Position numbers and translations under genes: made by a program. 64,000 nt of DNA from NCBI GenBank assembly GCA_046347045.1, contig JAXMGX010000014.1, forward strand, positions 62,001-126,000, in the 5' to 3' direction. Shown one piece after another: positions 42,589 through 51,837 of the stretch; position 1 is the stretch's first letter; every line of letters starts with the position of its first letter. The notes beneath the pieces were generated by a model. That model saw only the letters and a program-made list of their open reading frames with translations, was not told the origin of the DNA and did not search any database. The stretch comes from ZC4RG30 sp046347045. GTDB taxonomy: Bacteria > Pseudomonadota > Gammaproteobacteria > Steroidobacterales > Steroidobacteraceae.

Positions 42589-43559
42589 GCCTTCTCCCCG
42601 GAAAGTCCCTGCAGATGCTGGCGCAGCGCGGCTTCGGATTCCGCCTCGCCGCTGCGTTCGCGCACGATGCCCACGAACACATCCTCGAGGGTGATGCGCG
42701 CGATCTCGATGCGCGCCGGCACCACGCGCGCTGCGGCATCGCGGATGACGGCGGCGGGGTCGGTGCCCGGCGCCAGGCGCAGTTCCGCAGCATTTTCGGC
42801 CTGCGTCAGCGACAGCACTCCCGGTATCTCGCGCAGGCCGTCGAGACGCGCACCGGCATCCAGTGGCTCGAACAGCACGCGCGTGGGATCGTAGCGGCGC
42901 CGCAGGCTGTTCATGGATTCATCGAGCACCTTGCGGCCCTTGTGGATCATCACCACGCGATCGCACAGCTCCTCGGCCTGCGCCATCACATGCGTGGAGA
43001 ACAGGATGGTGGTGCCGCGCCGGCGTTCTGCGGCGATCACGCCCTTCAGCGCGCGCACGCTCACCGGATCGAGGCCGCTGAAGGGTTCGTCGAGTATCAA
43101 CAGTTGCGGCTGGTGCAGGATGGAACCGACGAACTGCACCCGCTGCAGCATGCCCTTGGAAAGGTCCTCGCACTTCTTCTGCAGGATGTCTTCGAGACCC
43201 AGTTCGGCAAGCAGCTGCTTCGCACGCGGCAGCGCCTTGTCTTCGGACATGCCCTTGAGGCCGGCCAGGTACTTGAGGAAGGCCCACACCTTCATCTTGC
43301 GGTAGACGCCGCGTTCCTCGGGCAGGTAGCCGATGCGATCCTTGGCGTCGAGCGCGGAGGGCCGGCCCAGCACTTCCACCGAGCCGGCGTCCGGAAACAG
43401 GATGGACATGATCAGGCGGATGGAAGTGGTCTTGCCCGCCCCGCTGGGGCCGATGAGGCCGCAGGTCTCGCCACCCGGCACCGTCAACTCCAGCGCGGTG
43501 ACGGCCTTCTGGTCGCCGAAGCTCTTTTCGACACCCTGCAATTTCAGTGCTGTGGTCAC
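42585..43559 (-). CDS. ABC transporter ATPase (NatA/YhaQ-like)
   Basis: Cytosolic ATPase of 324 residues partnering the permease at 41224. Walker A GPSGAGKTT, Q-loop region GYLPEERGVYRKMKV, signature LSKGMLQRVQF, Walker B LLILDEPFSGLDP and the switch STHVMAQAEEL are all present. The YLPEERGVY sequence and the DUF4162-type C-terminal extension (about 215-310) are characteristic of NatA/YhaQ proteins. Start is an ATG at 43559; 71 bases separate it from the stop of the M61 gene upstream, so it may be distal in the lpd operon or have its own promoter. Confidence 0.9.
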   Translation of the reverse strand: MTTALKLQGVEKSFGDQKAVTALELTVPGGETCGLIGPSGAGKTTSIRLIMSILFPDAGSVEVLGRPSALDAKDRIGYLPEERGVYRKMKVWAFLKYLAGLKGMSEDKALPRAKQLLAELGLEDILQKKCEDLSKGMLQRVQFVGSILHQPQLLILDEPFSGLDPVSVRALKGVIAAERRRGTTILFSTHVMAQAEELCDRVVMIHKGRKVLDESMNSLRRRYDPTRVLFEPLDAGARLDGLREIPGVLSLTQAENAAELRLAPGTDPAAVIRDAAARVVPARIEIARITLEDVFVGIVRERSGEAESEAALRQHLQGLSGEKA

Positions 43560-43630
43560 GTGGCCTCCCCCTTCCCCGCGTCAGTCCCGCAGGCGACGCA
43601 GTTCTTACTCCCGGCCGGGATGTTCGATGG

Positions 43631-45550
43631 TCAGGGCGCCGCGGCGCGCGGCGCAAGCAGCTTCGACAGGCGATCCTCGCGGCCGGCCATGGGTTCAAGG
43701 TGCGGGTAGCGAAGCCCGTCGCGGTAGTCGATGGTCACCGTGCGAAACTGGTCGCCGTTCTTCACGATGAGCTCCACCAGCGGGCCGCCCGTGGCGGCTG
43801 CGGTAACGGCAGCGCGCAGCCGGTCCGCCGTGATGGCGCGGCCATTCACCGCCACGACTGTGGTGGCAGCGGTGAGCCCGGCGCGGAAGGCCGGGCCGCC
43901 CCAGAGCACGTCGGTCAGCACATTGTCCTTCGACATCACAAGGCCCAGTGACCAGGCAAGGTCGGTGCGGTTCGAGGATTTCTCGCTGTCGGCAAGCACC
44001 AGATTCGGCTTGTCGTTGTATACCAGCCGATAGCCGGCGCGCTCCAGCCCATCGAGCACGGGCTGGCGCGTGGTGGCCACGCGGGTGCGCAGGAAGGAAT
44101 ACCAGTCCATGGGTGCCACCTGGTCGAGCGCCCGCACCACATCCTGCAGCTCGTACAGCGACACCCAGCCTTCGGTGGCCTGTGCGGCGAAGAAGCTGCG
44201 CGAGAAATCGTCCAGCGAACGCGCGCCGCGCGTCAACTCGCGGATGCGCATGTCCACTTCCAGCCACAGCAGCGCGCCCTCGGTGTAGTAGTCCTCGGTG
44301 CGCTGCCAGCTCGGCCATGCCAGCGGCCGTCGCGCGGCGATCACGGGCATGTAGGTGGTGTCTTCCAGCGAACGCCAGTCGCGGCCCGGGCGCCGACGGT
44401 CGAAGGTGGCAGCCGTCAGCGCGAAGTTCTCGCGCGCGAAGTCGGCGGACCACAGGCCCGAGCGCGCGGTGAGCACATAGCCGTAGAACTCGGTCATGCC
44501 CTCGTACACCCACAACAGGTCGTCCTGCATCGGGGTGTTGAAGTGCGCAGTCCACAGTCGCGCCGGACGGCGGTACTTGCCGTTCCAGGAATGCGTGAAT
44601 TCGTGCGCGAGCTGGTCGCGCGAAGAGACGCGCTGATCCCAGCTGCGCAGGTACGCCGGCGGCAGCGTGTTCTCGCTGGAGCGGTGATGCTCGAGCCCGA
44701 TGCCGCCGATCTGTTCGGAGAGCGCCACGAGGAGCTGGTATCTGTCGAATCGCGGGGGCCCGAGTGCGGCATAGGCTTCGCGCACCATGCGCCTGTGAAG
44801 GTCGAGTTGCGCCTCGCTGGCTGCGGCATCCGCGCCATCTTCGGCGAACACGCTGAGCGTGACCGGCGCGCTGCCGGCGGTGGCGAGGTCGTACTGCCGC
44901 AGCGTGCGCCCCGCGAACACCGGCGAGTCCACCAGCGACTCCAGCGACTCGGCCACGAAGGTGACACGCTCGGAACCGGCGGCGGCGAACTGCGGATCGG
45001 GCTGCAGCGCGGTCGCGTATTTCCAGCCGGCCGGAAGCTGCAGCGTCGGCTGCACGCTGATGTCTCGCGCGCGGTAACCAACGGGGTACAGCAGCACCTG
45101 GTTCCACTGCAGGTCGAGCAGGTCGGCGCCCATGACGACGCGCCCCTGGTCGCTGCTCTGCGGCGAGGCGATCTGGAATTCCACCTGCAACTGGCGCGTA
45201 CCCGAGGGCAGCACCACCGAGAAGTGGTAGACATTCAGCGGATCGCGCTGCCAGCTGAGCTCGCGCCCGTCGACACGCATGCGCAGGCCCGCAATCTGTT
45301 CGATGGGGCCGCGCGGCGCATGATTGCCCGGCAGCCACTGCGGGTAGTACAGCTCGAAACGGCCTGCGCCGGCCGGAAGGGTTTCAACCACGCGCAGGAT
45401 GCGTCGCTGCACGTCGCTGGCATCCACCGACAGCGCGATCACGCCGGGGAATGGCCGCGAGGACTGCGCCAGCGCGGGCAGCGTCAGGCACAGCAGCATC
45501 GCGGCGATGAGCAGGCTGCGCGTACCCGCGATGGCGGCGCGGCTTGGCAT
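43631..45550 (-). CDS. Secreted M61 glycyl aminopeptidase with PDZ domain
   Basis: Exported metallopeptidase of 639 residues. Signal peptide about 1-28 (cleavage near ALA-QSS). An M61 N-terminal domain comes first, then the zinc site HEFTH at 316-320 with the third ligand Glu350 in VYEGMTEF, then a PDZ-like domain at about 515-600 (GLVMSKDNVLTDVLWGGPAFRAGL). M61 enzymes such as Sphingomonas glycyl aminopeptidase release N-terminal Gly or Ala. The ATG at 45550 was chosen over the TTG at 45559, which would overlap lpd. Downstream of lpd by only 5 bases, it is probably cotranscribed with the pyruvate dehydrogenase genes, an unexpected pairing. Confidence 0.88.
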   Translation of the reverse strand: MPSRAAIAGTRSLLIAAMLLCLTLPALAQSSRPFPGVIALSVDASDVQRRILRVVETLPAGAGRFELYYPQWLPGNHAPRGPIEQIAGLRMRVDGRELSWQRDPLNVYHFSVVLPSGTRQLQVEFQIASPQSSDQGRVVMGADLLDLQWNQVLLYPVGYRARDISVQPTLQLPAGWKYATALQPDPQFAAAGSERVTFVAESLESLVDSPVFAGRTLRQYDLATAGSAPVTLSVFAEDGADAAASEAQLDLHRRMVREAYAALGPPRFDRYQLLVALSEQIGGIGLEHHRSSENTLPPAYLRSWDQRVSSRDQLAHEFTHSWNGKYRRPARLWTAHFNTPMQDDLLWVYEGMTEFYGYVLTARSGLWSADFARENFALTAATFDRRRPGRDWRSLEDTTYMPVIAARRPLAWPSWQRTEDYYTEGALLWLEVDMRIRELTRGARSLDDFSRSFFAAQATEGWVSLYELQDVVRALDQVAPMDWYSFLRTRVATTRQPVLDGLERAGYRLVYNDKPNLVLADSEKSSNRTDLAWSLGLVMSKDNVLTDVLWGGPAFRAGLTAATTVVAVNGRAITADRLRAAVTAAATGGPLVELIVKNGDQFRTVTIDYRDGLRYPHLEPMAGREDRLSKLLAPRAAAP

Positions 45551-45555
45551 GTCGA

Positions 45556-47403
45556 TCAACCCTTCTTGGGCATGTACAGGTCGGTGAGCGTGCCTTCCAG
45601 CGCCTCGGCCGTCATGCCCACGGATTCGGACAGCGTGGGATGCGGATGGATGGTGAGGCCCACATCGGCGGTGTCCGCACCCATTTCGATGGCCAGGCCC
45701 ACTTCGGCAATGAGTTCGCCTGCGTTGGGGCCGACGATGCCGCCGCCGATCACGCGGCTGGTGCGCGCATCGACGATGAGTTTGGTGAAGCCTTCATCGC
45801 GGCCCAGCGACAGCGAGCGGCCGCTGGCCGCCCAGGGGAAGGCCGCCTTGCGGATTTCCAGTCCCTCGTTCCTTGCCTGCCCTTCGGTAACACCCACCCA
45901 GGCCACTTCCGGATCGGTGTAGGCCACCGACGGAATGACGCGGGCGTCGAAGAAGGCCTTGTGGCCGGCGGCCACTTCGGCGGCCACCTTGGCCTCGTGC
46001 GTGGCCTTGTGCGCCAGCATGGGCTGACCCACGATATCGCCGATGGCGAAGATGCCAGGCACGTCGGTGCGCATCTGCTTGTCCACGGGGATGAAGCCGC
46101 GCTCGTTGACGGTGACACCCGCAGCTGCGGCATTCAGCAGCTTGCCATTGGGCACGCGGCCCACGGCAACCAGCACGCGGTCATAAACGTCGGTGGATGT
46201 TTCGCCGGTCTTGGTCTCGAAGGTGACGCGGATGCCTTCGGGCAGCGCCTCCACCTTCGTGGACTTCGCGCCCAGCATGATCTTCTCGTAGCGCGCCTTC
46301 AGGCGCTTTTCGAGCGGCTTCACCAGATCCACATCGGCGCCGGGCATGAGCTGGTCGGCCAGCTCCACCACCGAGATCTTCGCGCCGAGGGCTTCGTACA
46401 CGCAGGCCATCTCGAGGCCGATGATGCCGCCGCCGATCACCAGCATGCGCTTGGGCACACCGCCGAGCTCCAGCGCACCCGTGGAATCGATGATGCGCGG
46501 ATCCTCGGGAATGAAGGGCAGCTTCACCGGCTCGGAGCCGGCAGCGATGATGCATTGTTCGAAGCCGATGAGCGTCTTCCTGCCATCGGCCGTCGTTACT
46601 TCGATCACGCGGCTGCCGGCGAACCTGCCCGTGCCGCGCACGACTTCGACCTTGCGCTGCTTCGCAAGGCCGCCCAGTCCGCCGGTGAGCTTGCGGATCA
46701 CCGACATCTTCCAGTCGCGCAGCTTGTCGAGGTCGATTGCGGGCGCGCCGAAGGTCACGCCATGGCCCGACATGGCTTTCGCCTCGTCGATGACCTTGGC
46801 CGCATGCAGCAGCGCCTTCGACGGAATGCAGCCCACGTTCAGACACACGCCGCCCAGCGTTTCCCAGCGCTCGATGATCGCTACCTGCATGCCAAGGTCC
46901 GCGGCGCGGAATGCGGCGGTGTAGCCACCGGGGCCACCACCCAGTACGACGAGCGGCACGATTCGGTCGGGCTTCGGGCCCGGCGGCATCTTCGGCGCGG
47001 CCAGCGGCGCGGCGGCATGTGGAGCGGGCGCGGCAGGCGATGAACTGCCCGAGCCAGCCGGAACGGGTGATGCCTGTGCGGCGGCTGGCGCGCGGCCGCC
47101 CGCCGCGGCAGCGGCCGGCTTTGCAGCAGACCCGGCGCCCGGAGAACCAGCGGGAGCTGCGGCCGCGGCGCCGGCAACTTTCGCGATCACACTGCCCTTG
47201 CCCACCTTGTCGCCGGCCTTCACCAGCACGGCAGTGATGGTGCCTGCGGCCGTGGACGGCACATCCATCGTCGCCTTTTCGGTTTCGAGCGTGATCAGCG
47301 GCGTGTCGATCTCGACTTTGTCGCCCGCCTTCACCAGCACATCGACCACGGCAACCTGATCGAAGTTGCCCAGATCCGGTACGGCTACGTCGAGGTCGCT
47401 CAA
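45556..47403 (-). CDS. lpd: Dihydrolipoamide dehydrogenase with N-terminal lipoyl domain
   Basis: E3 of the pyruvate dehydrogenase complex: reoxidises lipoamide with FAD and NAD+. It has 615 residues, about 140 longer than plain E3, because a lipoyl domain precedes it (lipoylated Lys43 in ETEKATMD) with a long Ala/Pro/Gly linker (about 78-145). The E3 part shows GGGPGGYTAAFRAADLG, the redox disulfide Cys188/Cys193 (GVCLNVGC), GGGIIGLE for NAD and the C-terminal HPHPTLSE catalytic region. The start is TTG at 47403, in a TTGA overlap with the aceF stop; no ATG exists near. Lipoyl-E3 fusions are known in Neisseria and other proteobacteria. Confidence 0.95.
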   Translation of the reverse strand: MSDLDVAVPDLGNFDQVAVVDVLVKAGDKVEIDTPLITLETEKATMDVPSTAAGTITAVLVKAGDKVGKGSVIAKVAGAAAAAPAGSPGAGSAAKPAAAAAGGRAPAAAQASPVPAGSGSSSPAAPAPHAAAPLAAPKMPPGPKPDRIVPLVVLGGGPGGYTAAFRAADLGMQVAIIERWETLGGVCLNVGCIPSKALLHAAKVIDEAKAMSGHGVTFGAPAIDLDKLRDWKMSVIRKLTGGLGGLAKQRKVEVVRGTGRFAGSRVIEVTTADGRKTLIGFEQCIIAAGSEPVKLPFIPEDPRIIDSTGALELGGVPKRMLVIGGGIIGLEMACVYEALGAKISVVELADQLMPGADVDLVKPLEKRLKARYEKIMLGAKSTKVEALPEGIRVTFETKTGETSTDVYDRVLVAVGRVPNGKLLNAAAAGVTVNERGFIPVDKQMRTDVPGIFAIGDIVGQPMLAHKATHEAKVAAEVAAGHKAFFDARVIPSVAYTDPEVAWVGVTEGQARNEGLEIRKAAFPWAASGRSLSLGRDEGFTKLIVDARTSRVIGGGIVGPNAGELIAEVGLAIEMGADTADVGLTIHPHPTLSESVGMTAEALEGTLTDLYMPKKG

Positions 47404-49031
47404 AGGGCACCCGCCAGCAGCGCCACCGGATCGGCCAGCAGCTTCGACAGGTACACGGCGAAGCGCGCGCCCGCGGCGCCGTCGATCATGCGATGGTCAT
47501 ACGACAGCGACAGCGGCAGCATCTGGCGCGGCGCGAAGGCCTTGCCATCCCACACCGGGCGCGTCTGCGTGCGCGACAGGCCGAGAATGGCCACCTCGGG
47601 CGCGTTGATGATGGGCGTGAACGCCGTGCCACCGATGCCGCCGAGGCTGGTGATGGTGAAGGTGCCACCCTGCATCTCGGTGCCCTTGAGCGTGCCCTTG
47701 CGCGCGCGATCCGACAGATCGCCCAGCGCGGCCGCGATGCCGAACAGGTCGAGTTTGTCCGCATCGCGGATCACCGGCACCAGCAGGCCATTGGGCGTGT
47801 CGGCCGCGAAGCCGATGTGGAAGTACTTCTTCAGGACCACGTTCTCGCCGGAGGCGTCGAATGAGGCGTTGAACGTCGGGAATTCCTTCAGCGCCAGCAC
47901 GCAGGCGCGCACCACGAAGGCCAGCGGCGTCACCTTCACGCCGGCGGCGGCGGCCTTGTCCTTCAGCTTCGCGCGCTCGGCTTCGAGCGCGGTGATGTCG
48001 GCCTCGTCGAACTGCGTGACATGCGGCAGATTCACCCAGCTTGCGTGCAGGCGGCTGCCGGATATCTTCTGGATGCGGCCCAGCGGTTTGACTTCCACCG
48101 GACCGAACTTCGCGAAGTCGACCGCGGGCACCTGGGGCAACGCGGGGCCGGAGGGCGCCAGCGCACCGGACAGCGCCTGCTTCACCCAGGCCTTCACGTC
48201 GTCATGGGTGATGCGGCCACGCTGACCGCTGCCCTTCACGCGACCGAGGTCCACACCCAGCTCGCGCGCCAGCTTGCGCACCGAGGGGCCGGCGTGCGCG
48301 GTGCTGAAACCGGACTCGTTCACCGGCGGCAGGCTGGCGGGACCGCGCGGCGCAGTCGCAACGGGCGCGGCCGGCGCCGCGGCGCGCGCAGGCGCTGCGC
48401 TGGCGGGTGCGGATGCGGCCGGCGGCGGTGCGGCCGCCGCAGGCGCGGCAGCGGCGACGCCCAGTACGGTCACCACGCGCGCGCCGGCGGATACCTTGCC
48501 GCCCTTCTGCACGTGAACCTTCTCCACCGTGCCGGCCACCGTCGAGGGCACGTCCATCGTGGCCTTCTCGGTTTCGAGCGTGACCAGCGGCGCGTCGAGT
48601 TCGACGCGGTCGCCCGGCTTCACCAGCACGTCGATCACGCCCACTTCGGTGAAATTGCCCATGTCGGGCACGATCACGTCGATGCTGCGCGGCGTGGCGG
48701 CGGGCGCGGCCGCGGTGGCAGATCCGGCGGTCGCGGCGGGCGCAGGGGCAGCGGCTGCAGGCGCGGCCGCGGTGGGCGCGGCGGCAGCGCCTGCGCCCTC
48801 CAGCGTCACGACCAGCGCCCCCTCGGACACCTTGCCGCCCTTCTGCACATGCACGGTCTTCACCGTGCCCGCCGCGCTCGATGGCACATCCATCGTGGCC
48901 TTCTCGGTCTCGAGCGTGATCAGCGGTGTGTCGACGGCAACGGTGTCGCCGGGCTTCACCAGCACGTCGATCACCGACACTTCGGGGAAGTTGCCCAGGT
49001 CGGGCACGCGCACTTCAATGGTCTGCGACAC
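47400..49031 (-). CDS. aceF: Dihydrolipoamide acetyltransferase (PDH E2)
   Basis: Core acetyltransferase of the pyruvate dehydrogenase complex, 543 residues. Two lipoyl domains with modified lysines Lys44 and Lys156 (both in ETEKATMD) are joined by Ala/Pro-rich linkers (about 80-113 and 190-240). A peripheral-subunit-binding domain (VRKLARELGVDLGRVKGSGQ) and a catalytic domain ending SYDHRMIDGA follow. With the lipoyl domain on lpd, the complex carries three lipoyl types. Start GTG at 49031, 11 bases after the aceE stop; the stop overlaps lpd. Confidence 0.96.
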   Translation of the reverse strand: MSQTIEVRVPDLGNFPEVSVIDVLVKPGDTVAVDTPLITLETEKATMDVPSSAAGTVKTVHVQKGGKVSEGALVVTLEGAGAAAAPTAAAPAAAAPAPAATAGSATAAAPAATPRSIDVIVPDMGNFTEVGVIDVLVKPGDRVELDAPLVTLETEKATMDVPSTVAGTVEKVHVQKGGKVSAGARVVTVLGVAAAAPAAAAPPPAASAPASAAPARAAAPAAPVATAPRGPASLPPVNESGFSTAHAGPSVRKLARELGVDLGRVKGSGQRGRITHDDVKAWVKQALSGALAPSGPALPQVPAVDFAKFGPVEVKPLGRIQKISGSRLHASWVNLPHVTQFDEADITALEAERAKLKDKAAAAGVKVTPLAFVVRACVLALKEFPTFNASFDASGENVVLKKYFHIGFAADTPNGLLVPVIRDADKLDLFGIAAALGDLSDRARKGTLKGTEMQGGTFTITSLGGIGGTAFTPIINAPEVAILGLSRTQTRPVWDGKAFAPRQMLPLSLSYDHRMIDGAAGARFAVYLSKLLADPVALLAGAL

Positions 49032-49042
49032 GCGTTTGCCCT

Positions 49043-51706
49043 TTAGCTGTTCAGCGGATTGGCCTTGGAGGAATCGATGCCGAGCTTCTTCACGGCGTCG
49101 ACCACCACGGCGCGTTCGATGGAGCCTTCATCGGCCAGCGCCTTCAGCGCGGCCAGCACCACGTAGCGGCGATCCACCTCGAAGTGGTGGCGCAGCGCGG
49201 CGCGGCCATCGCTGCGGCCGAAGCCGTCGGTGCCCAACGTGACGTAGCGGCCCGGAATCCACTGCCGGATCTGGTCGGGCACGATGCGCATGTTGTCGGT
49301 GGCGGCGACGATCGGCTGCGTGCGCGCACCGAACAGCTTCGCGACATACGGCTGCTGTGCGGGCCTGCCGGGATTCAGCAGGTTCTCGCGCTCGACGTTC
49401 AACGCCTCGCGGCGCAGCTCGCTGAAGCTGGTGACGGAGAACACATCGGCGGGAATCTTGTAGTCGTTCTCGAGAATCTCGGCCGCGGCCAGCACCTCGC
49501 GCAGGATGGTGCCGGAACCCAGCAGCGTCGCGCGCAGCTTGCCGCGGATGCCTTCGCGAATCTGGTGCGCGCCCTTGAGGATGCCCTCTTCCGCGCCCGC
49601 CGGCATGGGCGGCTGCACGTAGTTCTCGTTCATCACCGACAGGTAGTAGAAGATGTTCTGCTGTTCCACGTACATCTTCTTCATGCCGTCGTGGATGATC
49701 ACGGCGAGCTCGTAGGCATACGCCGGATCGTAGGCGCGGCAGTTCGGCACGGTGGTGGCCACGAGCTGGCTGTGGCCGTCCTGGTGCTGCAGGCCTTCGC
49801 CGGCGAGCGTGGTGCGCCCCGACGTGCCACCCAGCAGGAAGCCGCGCGCCTGGATGTCGCCCGCGGCCCAGATGAAGTCGCCCACGCGCTGGAAGCCGAA
49901 CATCGAGTAGTAGATGTAGAACGGCACCATCGACAGCCTGTGGTTGGCATAGGCGGTGCCTGCCGCGATCCATGAGCAGGTCGCGCCGGCCTCGTTGATG
50001 CCCTCTTCGAGCATCTGGCCTTTCTTGTCCTCTTTGTAGGACATGAGCTGCTCGGCGTCCTGCGGCGTGTACAGCTGGCCCACCGAGGAATAGATGCCGA
50101 TCTGGCGGAACAGGCCTTCCATGCCGAAGGTGCGGGCTTCGTCCGGCACGATGGGCACGATCTGCTTGCCGATGGTCTTGTCCTTCAACAGCGCAGTGAG
50201 GATGCGCACGAAGGCCATGGTGGTGGAGATCTCGCGATCGCCGGTGCCGTCGAGCAGCGGCTTGAACAGCTCGAGCGAAGGCAGTTCCAGCGGCGGCGTA
50301 TCGATGATACGGCGCGGCAGATATCCGCCCAGCGACTCGCGGCGCGACTTGAGGTACTTGATTTCCTCGCTGTCTTCGGCCGGCTTCGTGAACGCGAAGT
50401 TGGCGATGGTTTCATCGTCCAGCGAAATGCGCAGGTTCTGGCGGAAGCTCTGCAGCGATTCCGCATCCATCTTCTTCTGCTGGTGCGCCACCATCTGGCC
50501 CTCGGCCGCCTTGCCGAGGCCGAAACCCTTCACCGTGTGCGCGAGGATCACGGTGGGCTGGCCCTTGTGCGCCACCGCCGCGGCATAGGCCGCGTACACC
50601 TTGTGCGCATCGTGTCCGCCGCGGTTCAGGTTCCAGATTTCCTCGTCCGTCATGTTCGCGACCATGGCCGCGAGTTCCGGATCCTTGCCGAAGAAATGCT
50701 CGCGCGTGTACGCGCCGCCCTTGGCCTTGAAATTCTGGTAATCGCCGTCGACGCACTCTTCCATGCGCCGGCGCAGCGCGCCGTTGTGATCCTTGGCCAG
50801 CAGCGGATCCCAGCGGCGGCCCCACAGCACCTTGATGACATTCCAGCCGGCGCCGAGGAAGGCGGCTTCCAGTTCCTGGATGATCTTGCCGTTGCCGCGT
50901 ACCGGGCCGTCGAGGCGCTGCAGATTGCAGTTGACCACGAAGATGAGATTGTCGAGGCCCTCGCGCACGGGCATCGTGAGCTGGCCCATCGACTCGGGCT
51001 CGTCCATCTCGCCGTCGCCGCAGAAACACCACACCTTGCGGTCGGAAACCGGTGCGAGGCCGCGGTTCTCCATGTAGCGGATGAAGCGCGCCTGGTAGAT
51101 GGCCATCATGGGCCCGAGGCCCATCGACACGGTGGGGAACTGCCAGAAGTCGGGCATCAGCCAGGGATGCGGATAGGACGACAGGCCACCACCGCCCACC
51201 TCCTGGCGGAACTTCTTCAGTTTCTGTTCCGAGAGGCGGCCTTCGAGATAGGCGCGCGCATAGACGCCGGGCGAACTGTGGCCCTGCATGAATATGAGGT
51301 CGCCGGGGTGGGAATCGGAAGCCGCACGCCAGAAGTGGTTGAAGCCCACTTCATACAGTGTGGATGACGAGGCATAGCTCGCCAGGTGTCCGCCGTATTC
51401 GGAGGAAATCTTGTTGGCCTGCTGCACCATGGCCACGGCGTTCCAGCGCATGTACGCCTCGAGCCGCTTTTCCAGCGCGCGGTCGCCGGGGTAGCTCGGC
51501 TCCTGCGAGGTCGGGATGGTGTTGACGTAGGCCGTGTTCGGCTTGAAGGGCAGGTAGGCCCCGGACCTTCTCGCATGATCGATCAGCCGTTCGAGCAGGA
51601 AGTGGGCCCTGTCGCCACCGCCGGTGCGTATCACCGAATCGATGGACTCCAGCCACTCGCGGGTTTCTTCCGGATCCTGGTCCTGGATGTTCTTCAAATC
51701 GGCCAT
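49043..51706 (-). CDS. aceE: Pyruvate dehydrogenase E1, homodimeric
   Basis: Thiamine-diphosphate enzyme that decarboxylates pyruvate and acetylates the E2 lipoyl group. It has 887 residues, the same length as E. coli AceE. Recognisable segments: EYGGHLASYASSSTLYEVGFNHFWRA, the ThDP motif GDGEMDEPES...NLIFVVNCN, and C-terminal GRSDGRAALRHHFEVD. The ATG at 51706 was chosen over an upstream in-frame start because it matches the family length and start (MADLKNIQDQDPEETREWL). First gene of the minus-strand aceE-aceF-lpd-M61 series, divergent from the M17 gene. Confidence 0.97.
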   Translation of the reverse strand: MADLKNIQDQDPEETREWLESIDSVIRTGGGDRAHFLLERLIDHARRSGAYLPFKPNTAYVNTIPTSQEPSYPGDRALEKRLEAYMRWNAVAMVQQANKISSEYGGHLASYASSSTLYEVGFNHFWRAASDSHPGDLIFMQGHSSPGVYARAYLEGRLSEQKLKKFRQEVGGGGLSSYPHPWLMPDFWQFPTVSMGLGPMMAIYQARFIRYMENRGLAPVSDRKVWCFCGDGEMDEPESMGQLTMPVREGLDNLIFVVNCNLQRLDGPVRGNGKIIQELEAAFLGAGWNVIKVLWGRRWDPLLAKDHNGALRRRMEECVDGDYQNFKAKGGAYTREHFFGKDPELAAMVANMTDEEIWNLNRGGHDAHKVYAAYAAAVAHKGQPTVILAHTVKGFGLGKAAEGQMVAHQQKKMDAESLQSFRQNLRISLDDETIANFAFTKPAEDSEEIKYLKSRRESLGGYLPRRIIDTPPLELPSLELFKPLLDGTGDREISTTMAFVRILTALLKDKTIGKQIVPIVPDEARTFGMEGLFRQIGIYSSVGQLYTPQDAEQLMSYKEDKKGQMLEEGINEAGATCSWIAAGTAYANHRLSMVPFYIYYSMFGFQRVGDFIWAAGDIQARGFLLGGTSGRTTLAGEGLQHQDGHSQLVATTVPNCRAYDPAYAYELAVIIHDGMKKMYVEQQNIFYYLSVMNENYVQPPMPAGAEEGILKGAHQIREGIRGKLRATLLGSGTILREVLAAAEILENDYKIPADVFSVTSFSELRREALNVERENLLNPGRPAQQPYVAKLFGARTQPIVAATDNMRIVPDQIRQWIPGRYVTLGTDGFGRSDGRAALRHHFEVDRRYVVLAALKALADEGSIERAVVVDAVKKLGIDSSKANPLNS

Positions 51707-51759
51707 TTTTACCGCCTGCTCGGCACCCCTAAACGGGAAAAAAGTCAATAGTGGCGCTG

Positions 51760-51768
51760 TGCTACGAT
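51760..51768 (+). promoter_or_regulatory. Candidate extended -10 for the M17-pyrC-rnt genes
   Basis: TGCTACGAT (TGn plus TACGAT, 4/6) is located in the 131-base divergent region between aceE and the M17 gene, about 69 bases before the GTG at 51838. On the other strand a TTGACT hexamer (near 51745) could serve aceE, but no -10 fits it well. Confidence 0.3.
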
Positions 51769-51837
51769 CGCACGCAATCGCCGCTTTGGCGCGCGCGATG
51801 ATCCGGTTTTAGCCCTGTTCGGTCAAGCAAACACGCC

